A DNA stretch of 8,541 nt from Nocardioidaceae bacterium (GCA_025966335.1 JAICRS010000124.1:1-8541), one strand, 5' to 3'. Numbered from the stretch's first letter, positions 1 through 7,116 are shown. Program-made: numbers and translations. Notes: generated from the sequence alone by a model not told the origin.

Positions 1-408
1 CTGTGGGCCAGCTCGCCGGCGGACTCCCTGGCCGGCTGCCTGTGGCGGTTGTACCTGCTGCGTTCCTGGGTGTACGCCGACCCGGCTGCCGCCGCCCGTG
101 AGTTCGACGCCGGCCGCAGACACACCCCGGTCCACGAGGCGGTCGCCGGGGTAGTCGTACCACCCGGCCCCGACGAGGTCCGCCAGCTCGTCGACCTGGT
201 CCTGCGCGGCGTGGTCCGCGGGGACTTCGCCGACACGCTCTACCGGGCCGCTGCGTTCGCCCGGGTTGCGGCCGCCGGGCGGGCGCACATCGGGGCCAGC
301 CACGCCGCCACCGACTACCAGTCGGACCTGTCCGCGGCGAAGCTGCTGACGATGGCCGACCAGCTCGAGCACGCCGCGCGCCTGGAGACGCTGGGCAAGC
401 TCGCGTGA
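1..408 (+). CDS. C-terminal part of an unrecognised actinobacterial protein (5' truncated by window edge)
   Basis: The frame is open from base 1 with no stop, so the gene starts before the window and 135 C-terminal residues are visible, ending in TGA. A TTG at 49 could start translation, but the upstream codons read as the same kind of protein (Leu-Trp-Ala-Ser-Ser-Pro-Ala-Asp...), so a partial gene is much more likely. The visible part is alanine/arginine-rich and looks helical and soluble, with a WRLYLLRSWVYADP stretch near the start and a LTMADQLEHAARLETLGKL amphipathic helix at the end. There is no signal peptide, membrane segment or catalytic motif that I recognise. I do not recognise the family and assign no function. 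A 181-base gap separates it from arfB, so co-transcription is uncertain. Confidence 0.75.
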   Translation: MWASSPADSLAGCLWRLYLLRSWVYADPAAAAREFDAGRRHTPVHEAVAGVVVPPGPDEVRQLVDLVLRGVVRGDFADTLYRAAAFARVAAAGRAHIGASHAATDYQSDLSAAKLLTMADQLEHAARLETLGKLA

Positions 409-566
409 GGCCGGATCGAGAAATGTGCCGCGTCACACCGGGTTTCACTCGGATGGTTCGACCGGGCCTTGTAAACTCGAGAACGCGTCGGACCGCGGCA
501 GCCCCGGGTCCCACAATAAGCCGCTACGAGCGGCCACGCGCCGTGAGGCGCTCCCGGTCCGGCGCA

Positions 567-572
567 CATACT
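567..572 (+). promoter_or_regulatory. Candidate -10 hexamer for arfB
   Basis: CATACT matches the TATACT/TANNNT -10 consensus at five of six positions and lies 17 bases before the arfB ATG. A start of transcription about 7 bases downstream would give a leader of roughly 10 nt, which fits the lack of a Shine-Dalgarno sequence. The only -35 candidate is the weak GTGAGG at 543-548. The call rests on sequence match alone. Confidence 0.3.
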
Positions 573-589
573 TCCCGCAGCGGCACCCG

Positions 590-1012
590 ATGACCGGTGC
601 GCTCCACGTCCGCGGCATCGAGATCCCCGCGGCGGAGCTCGGCTGGCGGTTCAGCAGGTCGAGCGGTCCCGGCGGCCAGTCGGTGAACACCGCGGACTCC
701 CGCGCCGAGCTGACCTTCGACCTGGCCGGCTCGCCCTCGCTCCCACCGCATCTCCGCGACCGCGCGGTCGCCCGGCTGGCGCACCGGCTGGTCGACGGCA
801 GGCTGACCATCGCCGCGTCGGAGTACCGCTCCCAGCACCGCAACCGCGAGGCAGCCCGCGCCCGCCTGGTCGAGCTGCTCACCGACGCCCTCGCCCCGCC
901 CGGGCCGTCGCGCCGACCGACCAAGCCCTCCCGCGGGTCCCGCGAACGCCGACTGGCCGGGAAGAAGCACCGCAGCCAGGTCAAGGCGATGCGACGCAAG
1001 CCCCTCGACTGA
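590..1012 (+). CDS. arfB: Alternative ribosome-rescue factor ArfB (YaeJ-type peptidyl-tRNA hydrolase)
   Basis: This is a 140-residue protein with the class I release-factor catalytic motif GGQ at residues 28-30, in the context SSGPGGQSVN. After it come the release-factor-like core and a long basic C-terminal tail, about residues 107-140, containing RRPTKPSRGS and RRLAGKKHR. In this family the GGQ loop hydrolyses peptidyl-tRNA in the ribosomal P site, and the basic tail threads into the empty mRNA channel of ribosomes stalled on non-stop or truncated mRNA. The length equals the E. coli protein. The open frame reaches upstream to 425, but the 55 extra residues do not resemble the family and the first family-like residues follow the ATG at 590, so I chose that start. 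No Shine-Dalgarno sequence precedes it. Its stop lies 24 bases from the convergent secreted-protein gene, with no clear hairpin between them. Confidence 0.93.
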   Translation: MTGALHVRGIEIPAAELGWRFSRSSGPGGQSVNTADSRAELTFDLAGSPSLPPHLRDRAVARLAHRLVDGRLTIAASEYRSQHRNREAARARLVELLTDALAPPGPSRRPTKPSRGSRERRLAGKKHRSQVKAMRRKPLD

Positions 1013-1036
1013 CGGCGGTACGGCGAAGCGGGCGAC

Positions 1037-1618
1037 TCAGCCGACCCGGAGCCACCGGGTCCACGTCCGCCGGTTCACCGACGCGCGGGTGTGGTGCGGG
1101 TTGTCGACCAGGAACTCGTCGCGCCTGTTCTGCGCCCAGGTGCTGGCCGCCGAGGCGCGCACCCGCGTTGGGTCGCCCAGGCAGGACCGCGGAACCCGGA
1201 TCAGCACGGTGTCCCTTCGGTAGTCGATCCGGTGCCTGGCCTCGCAGTCGACCCGGCCGCGACGGTTGAACACCTCGACGGTGCCGCCCCACGAGCCGGG
1301 TCCCGCGACGACCACGACCTCCCGGAAGACGTTCGAACCGGTCTGCAGGCGCAGCGCGTGCTGGGTGTACCGGCCGACCCGGCGCAGGTCGACGAAGCGC
1401 TGCCGGACCACGACGTCGGAGCGGCGGTGCCGGAACGCCGCACGCCGGACGTCCCCGGTCCGCATCTGCGGAGCCGCGGTGCTGTTGCCGGCGTAGTCCA
1501 TCGCCCACATGTCGCCGGCCGGGTCACGCAGCACCTGCTCCTGGGCGCCGGCCGCCCCGGCGGTCGAGCCGACCACCAGCAGCGCCGCCGTGAGGACGGC
1601 GACCGCCCGTGCTCGCAT
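1037..1618 (-). CDS. Small secreted protein of unknown function
   Basis: The gene encodes 193 residues with a clear Sec-type signal peptide: basic n-region (MRAR), hydrophobic core at residues 5-20, and an A-G-A cleavage site after about residue 25, leaving a mature protein of about 168 residues. The mature part starts with a DPAGDM acidic motif and continues with short alternating hydrophobic/charged strands (DVVVRQRFVDLRR, REVVVVAG, GTVEVFNRRG, DTVLIRVPRSCLG), suggesting a beta-sandwich-like domain. Two cysteines, near residues 129 and 146, could form a disulfide outside the cell. There is no lipobox and no C-terminal anchor. The ATG start is supported by a GGAGG five bases upstream (1624-1628). 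I recall similar DP-x-GD-starting secreted proteins in actinobacteria but know no function for them. It lies downstream of the exonuclease-like gene on the same strand, 77 bases away, with its own ribosome binding site. Confidence 0.85.
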   Translation of the reverse strand: MRARAVAVLTAALLVVGSTAGAAGAQEQVLRDPAGDMWAMDYAGNSTAAPQMRTGDVRRAAFRHRRSDVVVRQRFVDLRRVGRYTQHALRLQTGSNVFREVVVVAGPGSWGGTVEVFNRRGRVDCEARHRIDYRRDTVLIRVPRSCLGDPTRVRASAASTWAQNRRDEFLVDNPHHTRASVNRRTWTRWLRVG

Positions 1619-1661
1619 CAGGACCTCCCGGGTGGCGCCTCCGGTGCGGGCGCGCGGGGAC

Positions 1662-1667
1662 AGCCTA
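1662..1667 (-). promoter_or_regulatory. Candidate -10 hexamer for the secreted-protein gene
   Basis: Read on the minus strand this is TAGGCT, matching TANNNT, in the 77-base gap between the exonuclease-like gene and the secreted-protein gene. It lies 43 bases upstream of the ATG, leaving room for a leader of about 35-40 nt that carries the GGAGG site. No convincing -35 hexamer is visible. It suggests, weakly, that the secreted gene can be transcribed independently of its upstream neighbour. Confidence 0.25.
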
Positions 1668-1695
1668 GGTCACCTGTCGCCGCGGCGAGCGGACT

Positions 1696-2655
1696 TCACC
1701 CGAGCCGGATGTCGGCGAGCACACACGCGTGGTCCGAGGGCCACAGCCGAGCGGCCGTCGTGCGGTCGGACTCGGTGTCGCCGACCACCCGGCACGCGTC
1801 GATCCCGGCCCCGCGGACCCAGACGTAGTCGATCCGCTCGCCGAGCCGACTGTCGAGGTTCGCCAGGTCCGCCGCCTGTCCGCAGGTGTGTCCCGGTCCC
1901 CCGTCGCCGACGACCGCCCAGGCGTCCTGGAACGTCGCCGGCATCCCCACCTCGTCCGGTCCGGCGTTGAAGTCACCGACCACGACGACCGGCGGTCCGT
2001 CCGGCCCCACGACCTGGAGCAGCTCGTCCCGCTGGGCGTCGCGGACGGGTGCGTCGTACGCCTCGGTGTGCGTGTTCACGAACCGGAACCGCTGGTCGCC
2101 GGCGGCGAGGTCGACCGATCCCCAGCTGCGGGGGACGGTCAGCACCAGCTCCGGCATCCCGGTCGGGATCTCGACCCGGGCCCGGAACTCGCCGGTGGCC
2201 GACCCGGTGACGACCACGCCGCTGCCGCGGCGGACCAGGGTCACGTTGAAACCGAGCACCGACATCTGCTCGGTCGCGGAGATCGCGGCGCCGCCCCGGA
2301 AGCTGGCGTTCGCGGCGTACGCGTCGTACGGCGTTCCCGACCGGTCCAGCGCCGCGAGCAGCTCGTCGAGGAAGTCGCACCACACCTGCGCCTCCCCCGG
2401 TACGCGGTCCGCGGTGATCGGGGCCCGCGACCACCGGGCCACCTCCTGCAGGCCGAGCACGTCGATCCGCTCCCGGGCGACCAGCCGGGCGATCGACTCG
2501 GCACGCGCCGGGAAGTCGGTGCCCAGGAGCTGGCGGTGGACCAGCCCGGCCCGCTCGATCAGGTGCTCGGGGCTCGCCGCGCCGAAGATCAGCGTGAGGT
2601 CGGCACCGAGGTACACGTTGTACGTCGCCACCCGCACCACCGTCATGACAGCCAT
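1696..2655 (-). CDS. Endonuclease/exonuclease/phosphatase (EEP) superfamily hydrolase
   Basis: The 319-residue protein carries the full set of metal-dependent EEP-fold motifs in order: TYNVYLG with Asn13, LQEV with Glu71, NTH at 194-196, GDFN at 227-230 (Asp and Asn), IDYVWV near 275-280 and the terminal SDH at 307-309 with the catalytic His. This superfamily (DNase I, AP endonucleases, sphingomyelinases, inositol phosphatases) cleaves phosphodiester or phosphomonoester bonds using Mg2+. The motifs do not show which substrate this member uses. There is no signal peptide, so it is probably cytoplasmic. The first ATG (2655) is used here; an in-frame ATG at 2646 (316 residues) is equally possible and has a CACAAT -10-like hexamer 7 bases upstream. 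No Shine-Dalgarno sequence precedes either. The gene is divergent from the PemK/MazF-like gene, only 28 bases away. Confidence 0.9.
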   Translation of the reverse strand: MAVMTVVRVATYNVYLGADLTLIFGAASPEHLIERAGLVHRQLLGTDFPARAESIARLVARERIDVLGLQEVARWSRAPITADRVPGEAQVWCDFLDELLAALDRSGTPYDAYAANASFRGGAAISATEQMSVLGFNVTLVRRGSGVVVTGSATGEFRARVEIPTGMPELVLTVPRSWGSVDLAAGDQRFRFVNTHTEAYDAPVRDAQRDELLQVVGPDGPPVVVVGDFNAGPDEVGMPATFQDAWAVVGDGGPGHTCGQAADLANLDSRLGERIDYVWVRGAGIDACRVVGDTESDRTTAARLWPSDHACVLADIRLG

Positions 2656-2671
2656 TGTGGACTGCCGGCCC

Positions 2672-2677
2672 TAGAGT
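2672..2677 (+). promoter_or_regulatory. -10 hexamer of a probable leaderless promoter for the PemK/MazF-like gene
   Basis: TAGAGT fits TANNNT and ends six bases before the ATG at 2684, so the expected start of transcription falls on the A of the start codon. There is no Shine-Dalgarno sequence in the space available. This arrangement is common for leaderless genes in actinobacteria. No -35 hexamer is evident; its usual position would fall on the start codons of the divergent EEP gene. Confidence 0.5.
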
Positions 2678-2683
2678 TCAGCC

Positions 2684-3139
2684 ATGGCTCGATCACGACT
2701 CGGCAACCTCGTCCGCACCTTCCTGCGCCAGGCGACGACGCCGCAGCACGGCTCGGGTCCCGTCGTGGACTACTCCCCGAACCTGGACGGCCGGCCTGAC
2801 CCCGGTGAGGTGGTGTGGGCCTGGGTTCCCTACGACGACGACCCGACCCAGGGCAAGGACCGCCCGGTGCTGCTGATCGGCCGGGACGGGCCGACGCTGC
2901 TCGGCCTGCAGCTCAGCAGCCAGGACCACGACCTCGACGCCGACGACGAGGCCCGCTACGGCCGCTACTGGATGGACATCGGCTCCGGCCGCTGGGACAG
3001 CGCCGGCCGGCCGAGCGAGGTGCGACTGGACCGGCTGCTGCGGCTGGACCAGGACGGCGTACGCCGCGAAGGGGCCGTGCTGGACCGGGACATCTTCGAC
3101 GCCGTCATCGCCGCGGCGCGCACCCACCACGCCCTCTGA
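2684..3139 (+). CDS. PemK/MazF-like family protein (solitary, no antitoxin seen)
   Basis: This 151-residue protein has a PemK/MazF-type core beginning near residue 40: GEVVWAWVPY, then GKDRPVLLIG at 57-66, LQLSSQDHD at 75-83, and a conserved-looking SEVRLDRLLRLD at 111-122. PemK/MazF proteins are small SH3-like-barrel enzymes, usually sequence-specific mRNA endonucleases acting as toxins. The first 40 residues (basic, then Pro/Gly-rich) are an extension beyond the compact toxin. No antitoxin gene lies beside it: the flanking genes are an EEP hydrolase and hrpA, both on the other strand. Actinobacteria carry many such solitary, longer members, and whether they are toxic is unclear. The ATG at 2684 is supported by the -10 hexamer just upstream. 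It ends at a large hairpin shared with convergent hrpA. Confidence 0.8.
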   Translation: MARSRLGNLVRTFLRQATTPQHGSGPVVDYSPNLDGRPDPGEVVWAWVPYDDDPTQGKDRPVLLIGRDGPTLLGLQLSSQDHDLDADDEARYGRYWMDIGSGRWDSAGRPSEVRLDRLLRLDQDGVRREGAVLDRDIFDAVIAAARTHHAL

Positions 3140-3194
3140 CCGACTTGTCAGGCCCTGTGCGCGCTATAGCGGGCGCACCGCCTGACAAGTCGGT
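3139..3194. terminator. Large compound hairpin between convergent genes, probable bidirectional terminator
   Basis: A perfect 15-bp inverted repeat (3139-3153 with 3180-3194; arm ACCGACTTGTCAGGC) encloses a second perfect 6-bp stem (GTGCGC 3157-3162 with GCGCAC 3173-3178). That stem in turn encloses the 8-base palindrome GCTATAGC at 3163-3170. The outer stem starts at the last base of the PemK/MazF-like stop codon and ends one base before the hrpA stop codon, so it sits at the 3' end of both transcripts. There is no T-tract on either side, as is usual in GC-rich actinobacteria. Termination or mRNA 3'-end protection is the natural reading; a recurrent palindromic repeat is the alternative. Confidence 0.75.
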
Positions 3195-3195
3195 G

Positions 3196-6100
3196 TCACA
3201 GGGCGTCCAGGACCTTGCGGATCCGGGTGTCGGAGACCGGGTACGCCGTGCCCAGGTGCTGTGCCCACAGGCTGACCCGGAACTCCTCGAGCATCCACCC
3301 GACCCGGACCAGCTCCGCGCTCGGCGGACGTCCCGGCGGCAACGCCTCGACCCGGTTCAGGTAGGCCTCCTGGACCCCCGCGACCTGGTCCAACAGCAGC
3401 CGGTCGCGCCCGACCGAGGACGGCAGCTTCTCCCGGCGGCTCCGGACCGCGGCGAGGTAGCGCGGGATCTCCCGCAGCTGGCCCGCCCCGGCCTCGGCGA
3501 TGAACCCCCGGTGCACGAGCCGGCCGACCTGGGCCTTCATGTCGGCCAGTGCCGGCAGCATCGGCAGGTCGGCGGAGCCGCTGAGGGCACGGTCGGTCTC
3601 CCGCCACACGGTGACGACGCGAGCGGCGTCGTACATCACCGTCCGGGCTGCATGTTCCAGCCCGTCACGCACTCGCAGGCTCAGCGCCTCGAACGCGGCC
3701 TGGTCCCAGGCCGGCCCGCCGCTGGCGTCGACGAGCTGGTCGACGGCGGCCGCCACGCAGTCCTCGAGGAGGTCCTGGACCGACGGGTACGGCGACCCGG
3801 CCAGAGTGAGCTTCTCCGCGTTGTCGAGGCCGTCGGTGATCCTCTTCGCGGGTGAGGGGATCGCCAGCATCAGCAGTCGTCGGGTGCCGAGCCGGTGGGC
3901 CGCCTGCTGCTCGGCCTCGGAGCCGAGGACCTGCAACCCGACCGTCGGCCGCTGCGCGGTGGTGAGCATCTCGTCGACCAGCGCGGGAAAGCCGCGCACC
4001 TCGTGGCCGGCGCGGGACCGGGTGAACGTCTGCTCGATGGCGCCGAACGACCACGTCGACTGCCCGGTCGCGGTCATCCCGCTGGCCTGCGCGACCTGCG
4101 CGATCGCCTGCTTGAGCTCGCCGGCCAGCGGTGCCTTGAGGGCCTCGAGGTCCTTGCCCTCGCCGACCACGCTGCCGGTGTCGTCGACGACCCGGAACGT
4201 GGGCCGCAGGTGGTCCGGCACCTTGGACCAGTCCCACGACTCACGGGGGACGACGACGCCGGTGGTCGCGCGCAGGAAGCGTTCGAGCGCGTCGAGCAGC
4301 GACTCCTCCCCTGGTGACACCGCGTCGAGGAACGCCCGGGCATGGTTCGGGGCGGGAACGAAGTTCACCCGCAGCTGCTTGGGCAGCGACCGGATCAGCG
4401 CGACCACGAGGTCCTCACGCAGACCCGGGACCTGCCAGGAGAACGCGTCGGCCTGCACCCGGTTCAGCGTGGACACCGGCAGGTCGACGGTCAGCCCGTC
4501 GGCGGCCGAGCCGGGCTCGAACTGGTAGGTCAGCGGCAGCGCCAGGTCGCCCTCGCGCCACTCGTCGGGGTAGTCGTGCTGGTCGATGTCGGCCGCCGAC
4601 TCGTTGACCAGCATCGCCGGGTCGAAGGTGAGCAGGTCCGGCTGCGCCTGCCGGGTGCGTTTCCACCAGGAGTCGAAGTGCGCCCCGGAGACCACGTCCT
4701 GACCGACCCGGGCGTCGTAGAAGTCGAACAGCGTGTGCTCGTCGACGAGGATGTCGCGGCGCCGGGCCCGGTGCTCGAGCTCCTCGACCTCCTCGAGCAG
4801 CGCCCGGTTCCGGGCGAAGAACGTGTGCTGCGTGGACCACTCGCCGTACACCAGCGCATGCCGGATGAACAGCTCGCGGGCGATGGCCGGGTCGATCTTG
4901 CCGTAGGACACGAGCCGGTCCGCGACGAGCGGGACGCCGTACAACGTCACCCGTTCGTAGGCCATCACCGCCGCGCGCTTCTTCGACCAGTGCGGCTCGG
5001 AGTAGGTGCGCTTGACCAGGTGCTCGCCCAGGACCTCGGCCCACTCGGGCTTGATCGCCGCGTTGACCCGGCCCCACAGCTTGGAGGTCTCGACCAGCTC
5101 CGCGGCCATCACCAGCTGGGGCTGCTTCTTGAACAGGCCGGAGCCGGGGAAGATCGAGAACCGGGCGTTGCGGGCGCCGAGGTAGTCGCGCCGGTCGGGG
5201 TCGCGCAGCCCGATGTGCGAGAGCAGCCCGGACAGCAGCGCCTGGTGCACGGCGTCCTCGTCGGGGGCGTCTGCTGGGGGGCCGACGGTGAGCTTGAGCT
5301 GCTTGGCGACCTGCCGCAGCTGGGACTCGAGGTCCTGCCACTCCCGGATCCGGAGGTAGTTGAGGAACTCCGCCTTGCACATCCGCCGGAACGCCGACGA
5401 GGACAGCTCCTTCTGCTGGGTGCGCACGTAGCGCCACAGGTTCAGCAGCGTCATGAAGTCCGACGCCTCGTCCCGGAACCGGGCGTGCGCCTGGTCGGCC
5501 TGTGGCCGGTGCTCGGCGGGCCGCTCCCGAGGGTCCTGGATCGACAGGGCCGCGGCGACCACGAGCACCTCCCGCAGGCAGCCGAGCCGGTCCGCCTCCA
5601 CGATCATCCGGGCCAGCCGCGGGTCGATCGGGAGTACGACGAGCTGGCGACCCAGCTTCGTGAGCCGGCGGCGGGGATCCTTCTCCCGCGGGTCCATCGC
5701 ACCGAGCTCCTCGAGCAGCTGGACCCCGGCCTTGACGTTGCGCTGGTCCGGCGGATCCACGAACGGGAACCGGGCGACGTCGCCGAGCCCGAGCGCGGTC
5801 ATCTGCAGGATCACCGAGGCGAGGTTGGTGCGCAGGATCTCCGGGTCGGTGAACTCCGGCCGGCTCTCGAAGTCCTCCTCGGAGTAGAGCCGGATGCACA
5901 CGCCCGCCTCGACCCGGCCGCACCGGCCCTTGCGCTGGTTGGCCGACGCCTGGCTGATCGGCTCGATCGGCAGTCGCTGCACCTTGGTGCGGTAGGAGTA
6001 CCGCGAGATCCGCGCGAAACCGGAGTCGACGACGTACCTGATCCCCGGCACCGTCAGCGACGTCTCCGCGACGTTGGTCGACAGCACCACCCGGCGCTTC

Positions 6101-7116
6101 GTGTGCCGCTCGAAGACCTTGTGCTGCTCGGCGCTGGAGAGCCGGGCGAACAGCGGGACCACGTCGAACTCGTCGACGACCCGCCGCGGCCGCAGCTTCG
6201 AGAGGACGTCGGCGGTGTCGCGGATCTCCTGCTCCCCGGGGAGGAACACCAAGATGTCGCCGGGCCCCTCGGCGATCAGCTCCTGGACCGCGTCGACGAT
6301 CGCCTCGGTCTGGTCGCGGACGACGGGTTCGCCCTCGTCGTCGTCGTACGTCTCCTCCACCAGCGGCCGGTAGCGCACCTCGACCGGGTAGGTCCGTCCG
6401 GACACCTCGACGATCGGCGCGCTCCCCCCGTCGGCAGCAGTGAAGTGCTTGCTGAACCGTTCGGGGTCGATCGTCGCGGAGGTGATCACGACCTTCAGGT
6501 CCGGTCGCTGCGGCAGCAGCTGCCGGAGGTAGCCGATGATGAAGTCGATGTTCAGGCTGCGCTCGTGCGCCTCGTCGATGATCAGCGTGTCGTAGGCCGA
6601 CAGCATCCGGTCGTGCTGCAGCTCGGCGAGCAGGATCCCGTCGGTCATCAGCTTGACCAGGGTGTCCCTGCTGGACCGGTCGGTGAAGCGGACCTGGTAG
6701 CCGACCACCTCACCGAGCGGGGTTCGCAGCTCCTCCGCGATCCGGTCGGCGACGCTGCGCGCGGCGATCCGGCGCGGCTGGGTGTGCCCGATCATGCCGT
6801 GGACCCCGCGGCCGAGCTCGAGGCAGATCTTCGGCAGCTGGGTGGTCTTGCCCGAACCGGTCTCGCCGGCGACGATCACCACCTGGTGCTCGCGGATCGC
6901 CTCGGCGATGTCGTCGCGCCGCTGGCTGACCGGCAGCTCGGCCGGGTAGATGATCTTCGGGACCAGCCCGGCCCGCCGGTCGACCTCCGCCGGGCTCAAC
7001 CGTTGAGACGCGCCCTTTCCCCCGTTGAGACGCGCCTTTTTCGCCGTTGAGGCGTGACCTTTTCGCGGTCTGCGACGCCGGGAGGTACGACGAGGGGGCG
7101 GACCGGCTTCAGACAT
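3196..7116 (-). CDS. hrpA: ATP-dependent DEAH-box RNA helicase HrpA
   Basis: The product has 1306 residues, close to the 1300 of E. coli HrpA. The N-terminal 45 residues are basic and probably disordered. The helicase core follows: Walker A GETGSGKT at 84-91, TQPRRIAA at 112-119, DEAH at 181-184, SAT at 213-215, TNVAETS at 347-353 and the arginine-finger motif QRKGRCGR at 394-401. A helicase-associated HA2-type region starts around residue 450, followed by an OB-like region and a long C-terminal part of about 600 residues matching the HrpA-type DUF3418 extension. The family unwinds RNA using ATP; in E. coli HrpA has been linked to mRNA processing and, recently, to rescue of stalled or collided ribosomes. 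The frame extends to a TTG at 7146, but the ATG at 7116 has a TAGACT -10-like hexamer 10 bases upstream and begins the natural basic tail, so I use it. Residues 18-39 are encoded by a 22-bp tandem repeat. Confidence 0.96.
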   Translation of the reverse strand: MSEAGPPPRRTSRRRRPRKGHASTAKKARLNGGKGASQRLSPAEVDRRAGLVPKIIYPAELPVSQRRDDIAEAIREHQVVIVAGETGSGKTTQLPKICLELGRGVHGMIGHTQPRRIAARSVADRIAEELRTPLGEVVGYQVRFTDRSSRDTLVKLMTDGILLAELQHDRMLSAYDTLIIDEAHERSLNIDFIIGYLRQLLPQRPDLKVVITSATIDPERFSKHFTAADGGSAPIVEVSGRTYPVEVRYRPLVEETYDDDEGEPVVRDQTEAIVDAVQELIAEGPGDILVFLPGEQEIRDTADVLSKLRPRRVVDEFDVVPLFARLSSAEQHKVFERHTKRRVVLSTNVAETSLTVPGIRYVVDSGFARISRYSYRTKVQRLPIEPISQASANQRKGRCGRVEAGVCIRLYSEEDFESRPEFTDPEILRTNLASVILQMTALGLGDVARFPFVDPPDQRNVKAGVQLLEELGAMDPREKDPRRRLTKLGRQLVVLPIDPRLARMIVEADRLGCLREVLVVAAALSIQDPRERPAEHRPQADQAHARFRDEASDFMTLLNLWRYVRTQQKELSSSAFRRMCKAEFLNYLRIREWQDLESQLRQVAKQLKLTVGPPADAPDEDAVHQALLSGLLSHIGLRDPDRRDYLGARNARFSIFPGSGLFKKQPQLVMAAELVETSKLWGRVNAAIKPEWAEVLGEHLVKRTYSEPHWSKKRAAVMAYERVTLYGVPLVADRLVSYGKIDPAIARELFIRHALVYGEWSTQHTFFARNRALLEEVEELEHRARRRDILVDEHTLFDFYDARVGQDVVSGAHFDSWWKRTRQAQPDLLTFDPAMLVNESAADIDQHDYPDEWREGDLALPLTYQFEPGSAADGLTVDLPVSTLNRVQADAFSWQVPGLREDLVVALIRSLPKQLRVNFVPAPNHARAFLDAVSPGEESLLDALERFLRATTGVVVPRESWDWSKVPDHLRPTFRVVDDTGSVVGEGKDLEALKAPLAGELKQAIAQVAQASGMTATGQSTWSFGAIEQTFTRSRAGHEVRGFPALVDEMLTTAQRPTVGLQVLGSEAEQQAAHRLGTRRLLMLAIPSPAKRITDGLDNAEKLTLAGSPYPSVQDLLEDCVAAAVDQLVDASGGPAWDQAAFEALSLRVRDGLEHAARTVMYDAARVVTVWRETDRALSGSADLPMLPALADMKAQVGRLVHRGFIAEAGAGQLREIPRYLAAVRSRREKLPSSVGRDRLLLDQVAGVQEAYLNRVEALPPGRPPSAELVRVGWMLEEFRVSLWAQHLGTAYPVSDTRIRKVLDAL
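7000..7065. repeat. 22-bp tandem repeat, three copies, inside the 5' end of hrpA
   Basis: Three adjacent 22-base units start at 7000, 7022 and 7044, each beginning CCGTTGAG(A/G)CG. Units 1 and 2 differ at 3 of 22 positions and units 2 and 3 at 4 of 22. Because 22 is not a multiple of three, each copy is read in a different hrpA frame: unit 3 gives RKGHAST, unit 2 gives KKARLNG and unit 1 gives GKGASQR. The total of 66 bases equals 22 codons (residues 18-39), so three copies together keep the frame. All three readings are basic or small residues, which fits a disordered linker. Confidence 0.9.

Noticed and set aside
538..551. Small hairpin GCGCC-GTGA-GGCGC upstream of arfB
   Set aside because: The stem is only 5 bp and such hairpins are frequent in GC-rich DNA; its position does not mark a clear attenuator or terminator.
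425..589. N-terminal extension of arfB from the ATG at 425
   Set aside because: It would add 55 residues unlike the family; the ATG at 590 gives exactly the usual 140 residues, and a -10-like hexamer lies between the two.
409..589. Possible tRNA or small RNA in the gap before arfB
   Set aside because: No cloverleaf, anticodon arm or CCA end could be folded by eye, and no strong hairpin terminator follows.
1013..1036. Possible terminator between convergent arfB and the secreted-protein gene
   Set aside because: The 24-base gap has no stem longer than 4 bp that I can find, unlike the other two convergent gaps.
1729..2799. 356-codon plus-strand open frame over the EEP gene
   Set aside because: It overlaps the EEP gene, whose catalytic motifs are all intact, and runs into the PemK/MazF-like gene in another frame. 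Composition is that of a shadow frame.
2815..3855. 346-codon plus-strand frame crossing the 3139-3194 hairpin
   Set aside because: It spans the end of one gene, a terminator-like hairpin and the antisense of hrpA, and its product is Pro/Arg/Asp-rich without motifs.
4342..7050. 902-codon open frame on the plus strand, antisense to hrpA
   Set aside because: It lies wholly opposite the motif-complete hrpA gene. Its product is a low-complexity Val/Asp/Arg/Pro/Gly mix with no motif, typical of the antisense shadow frame of GC-rich genes.
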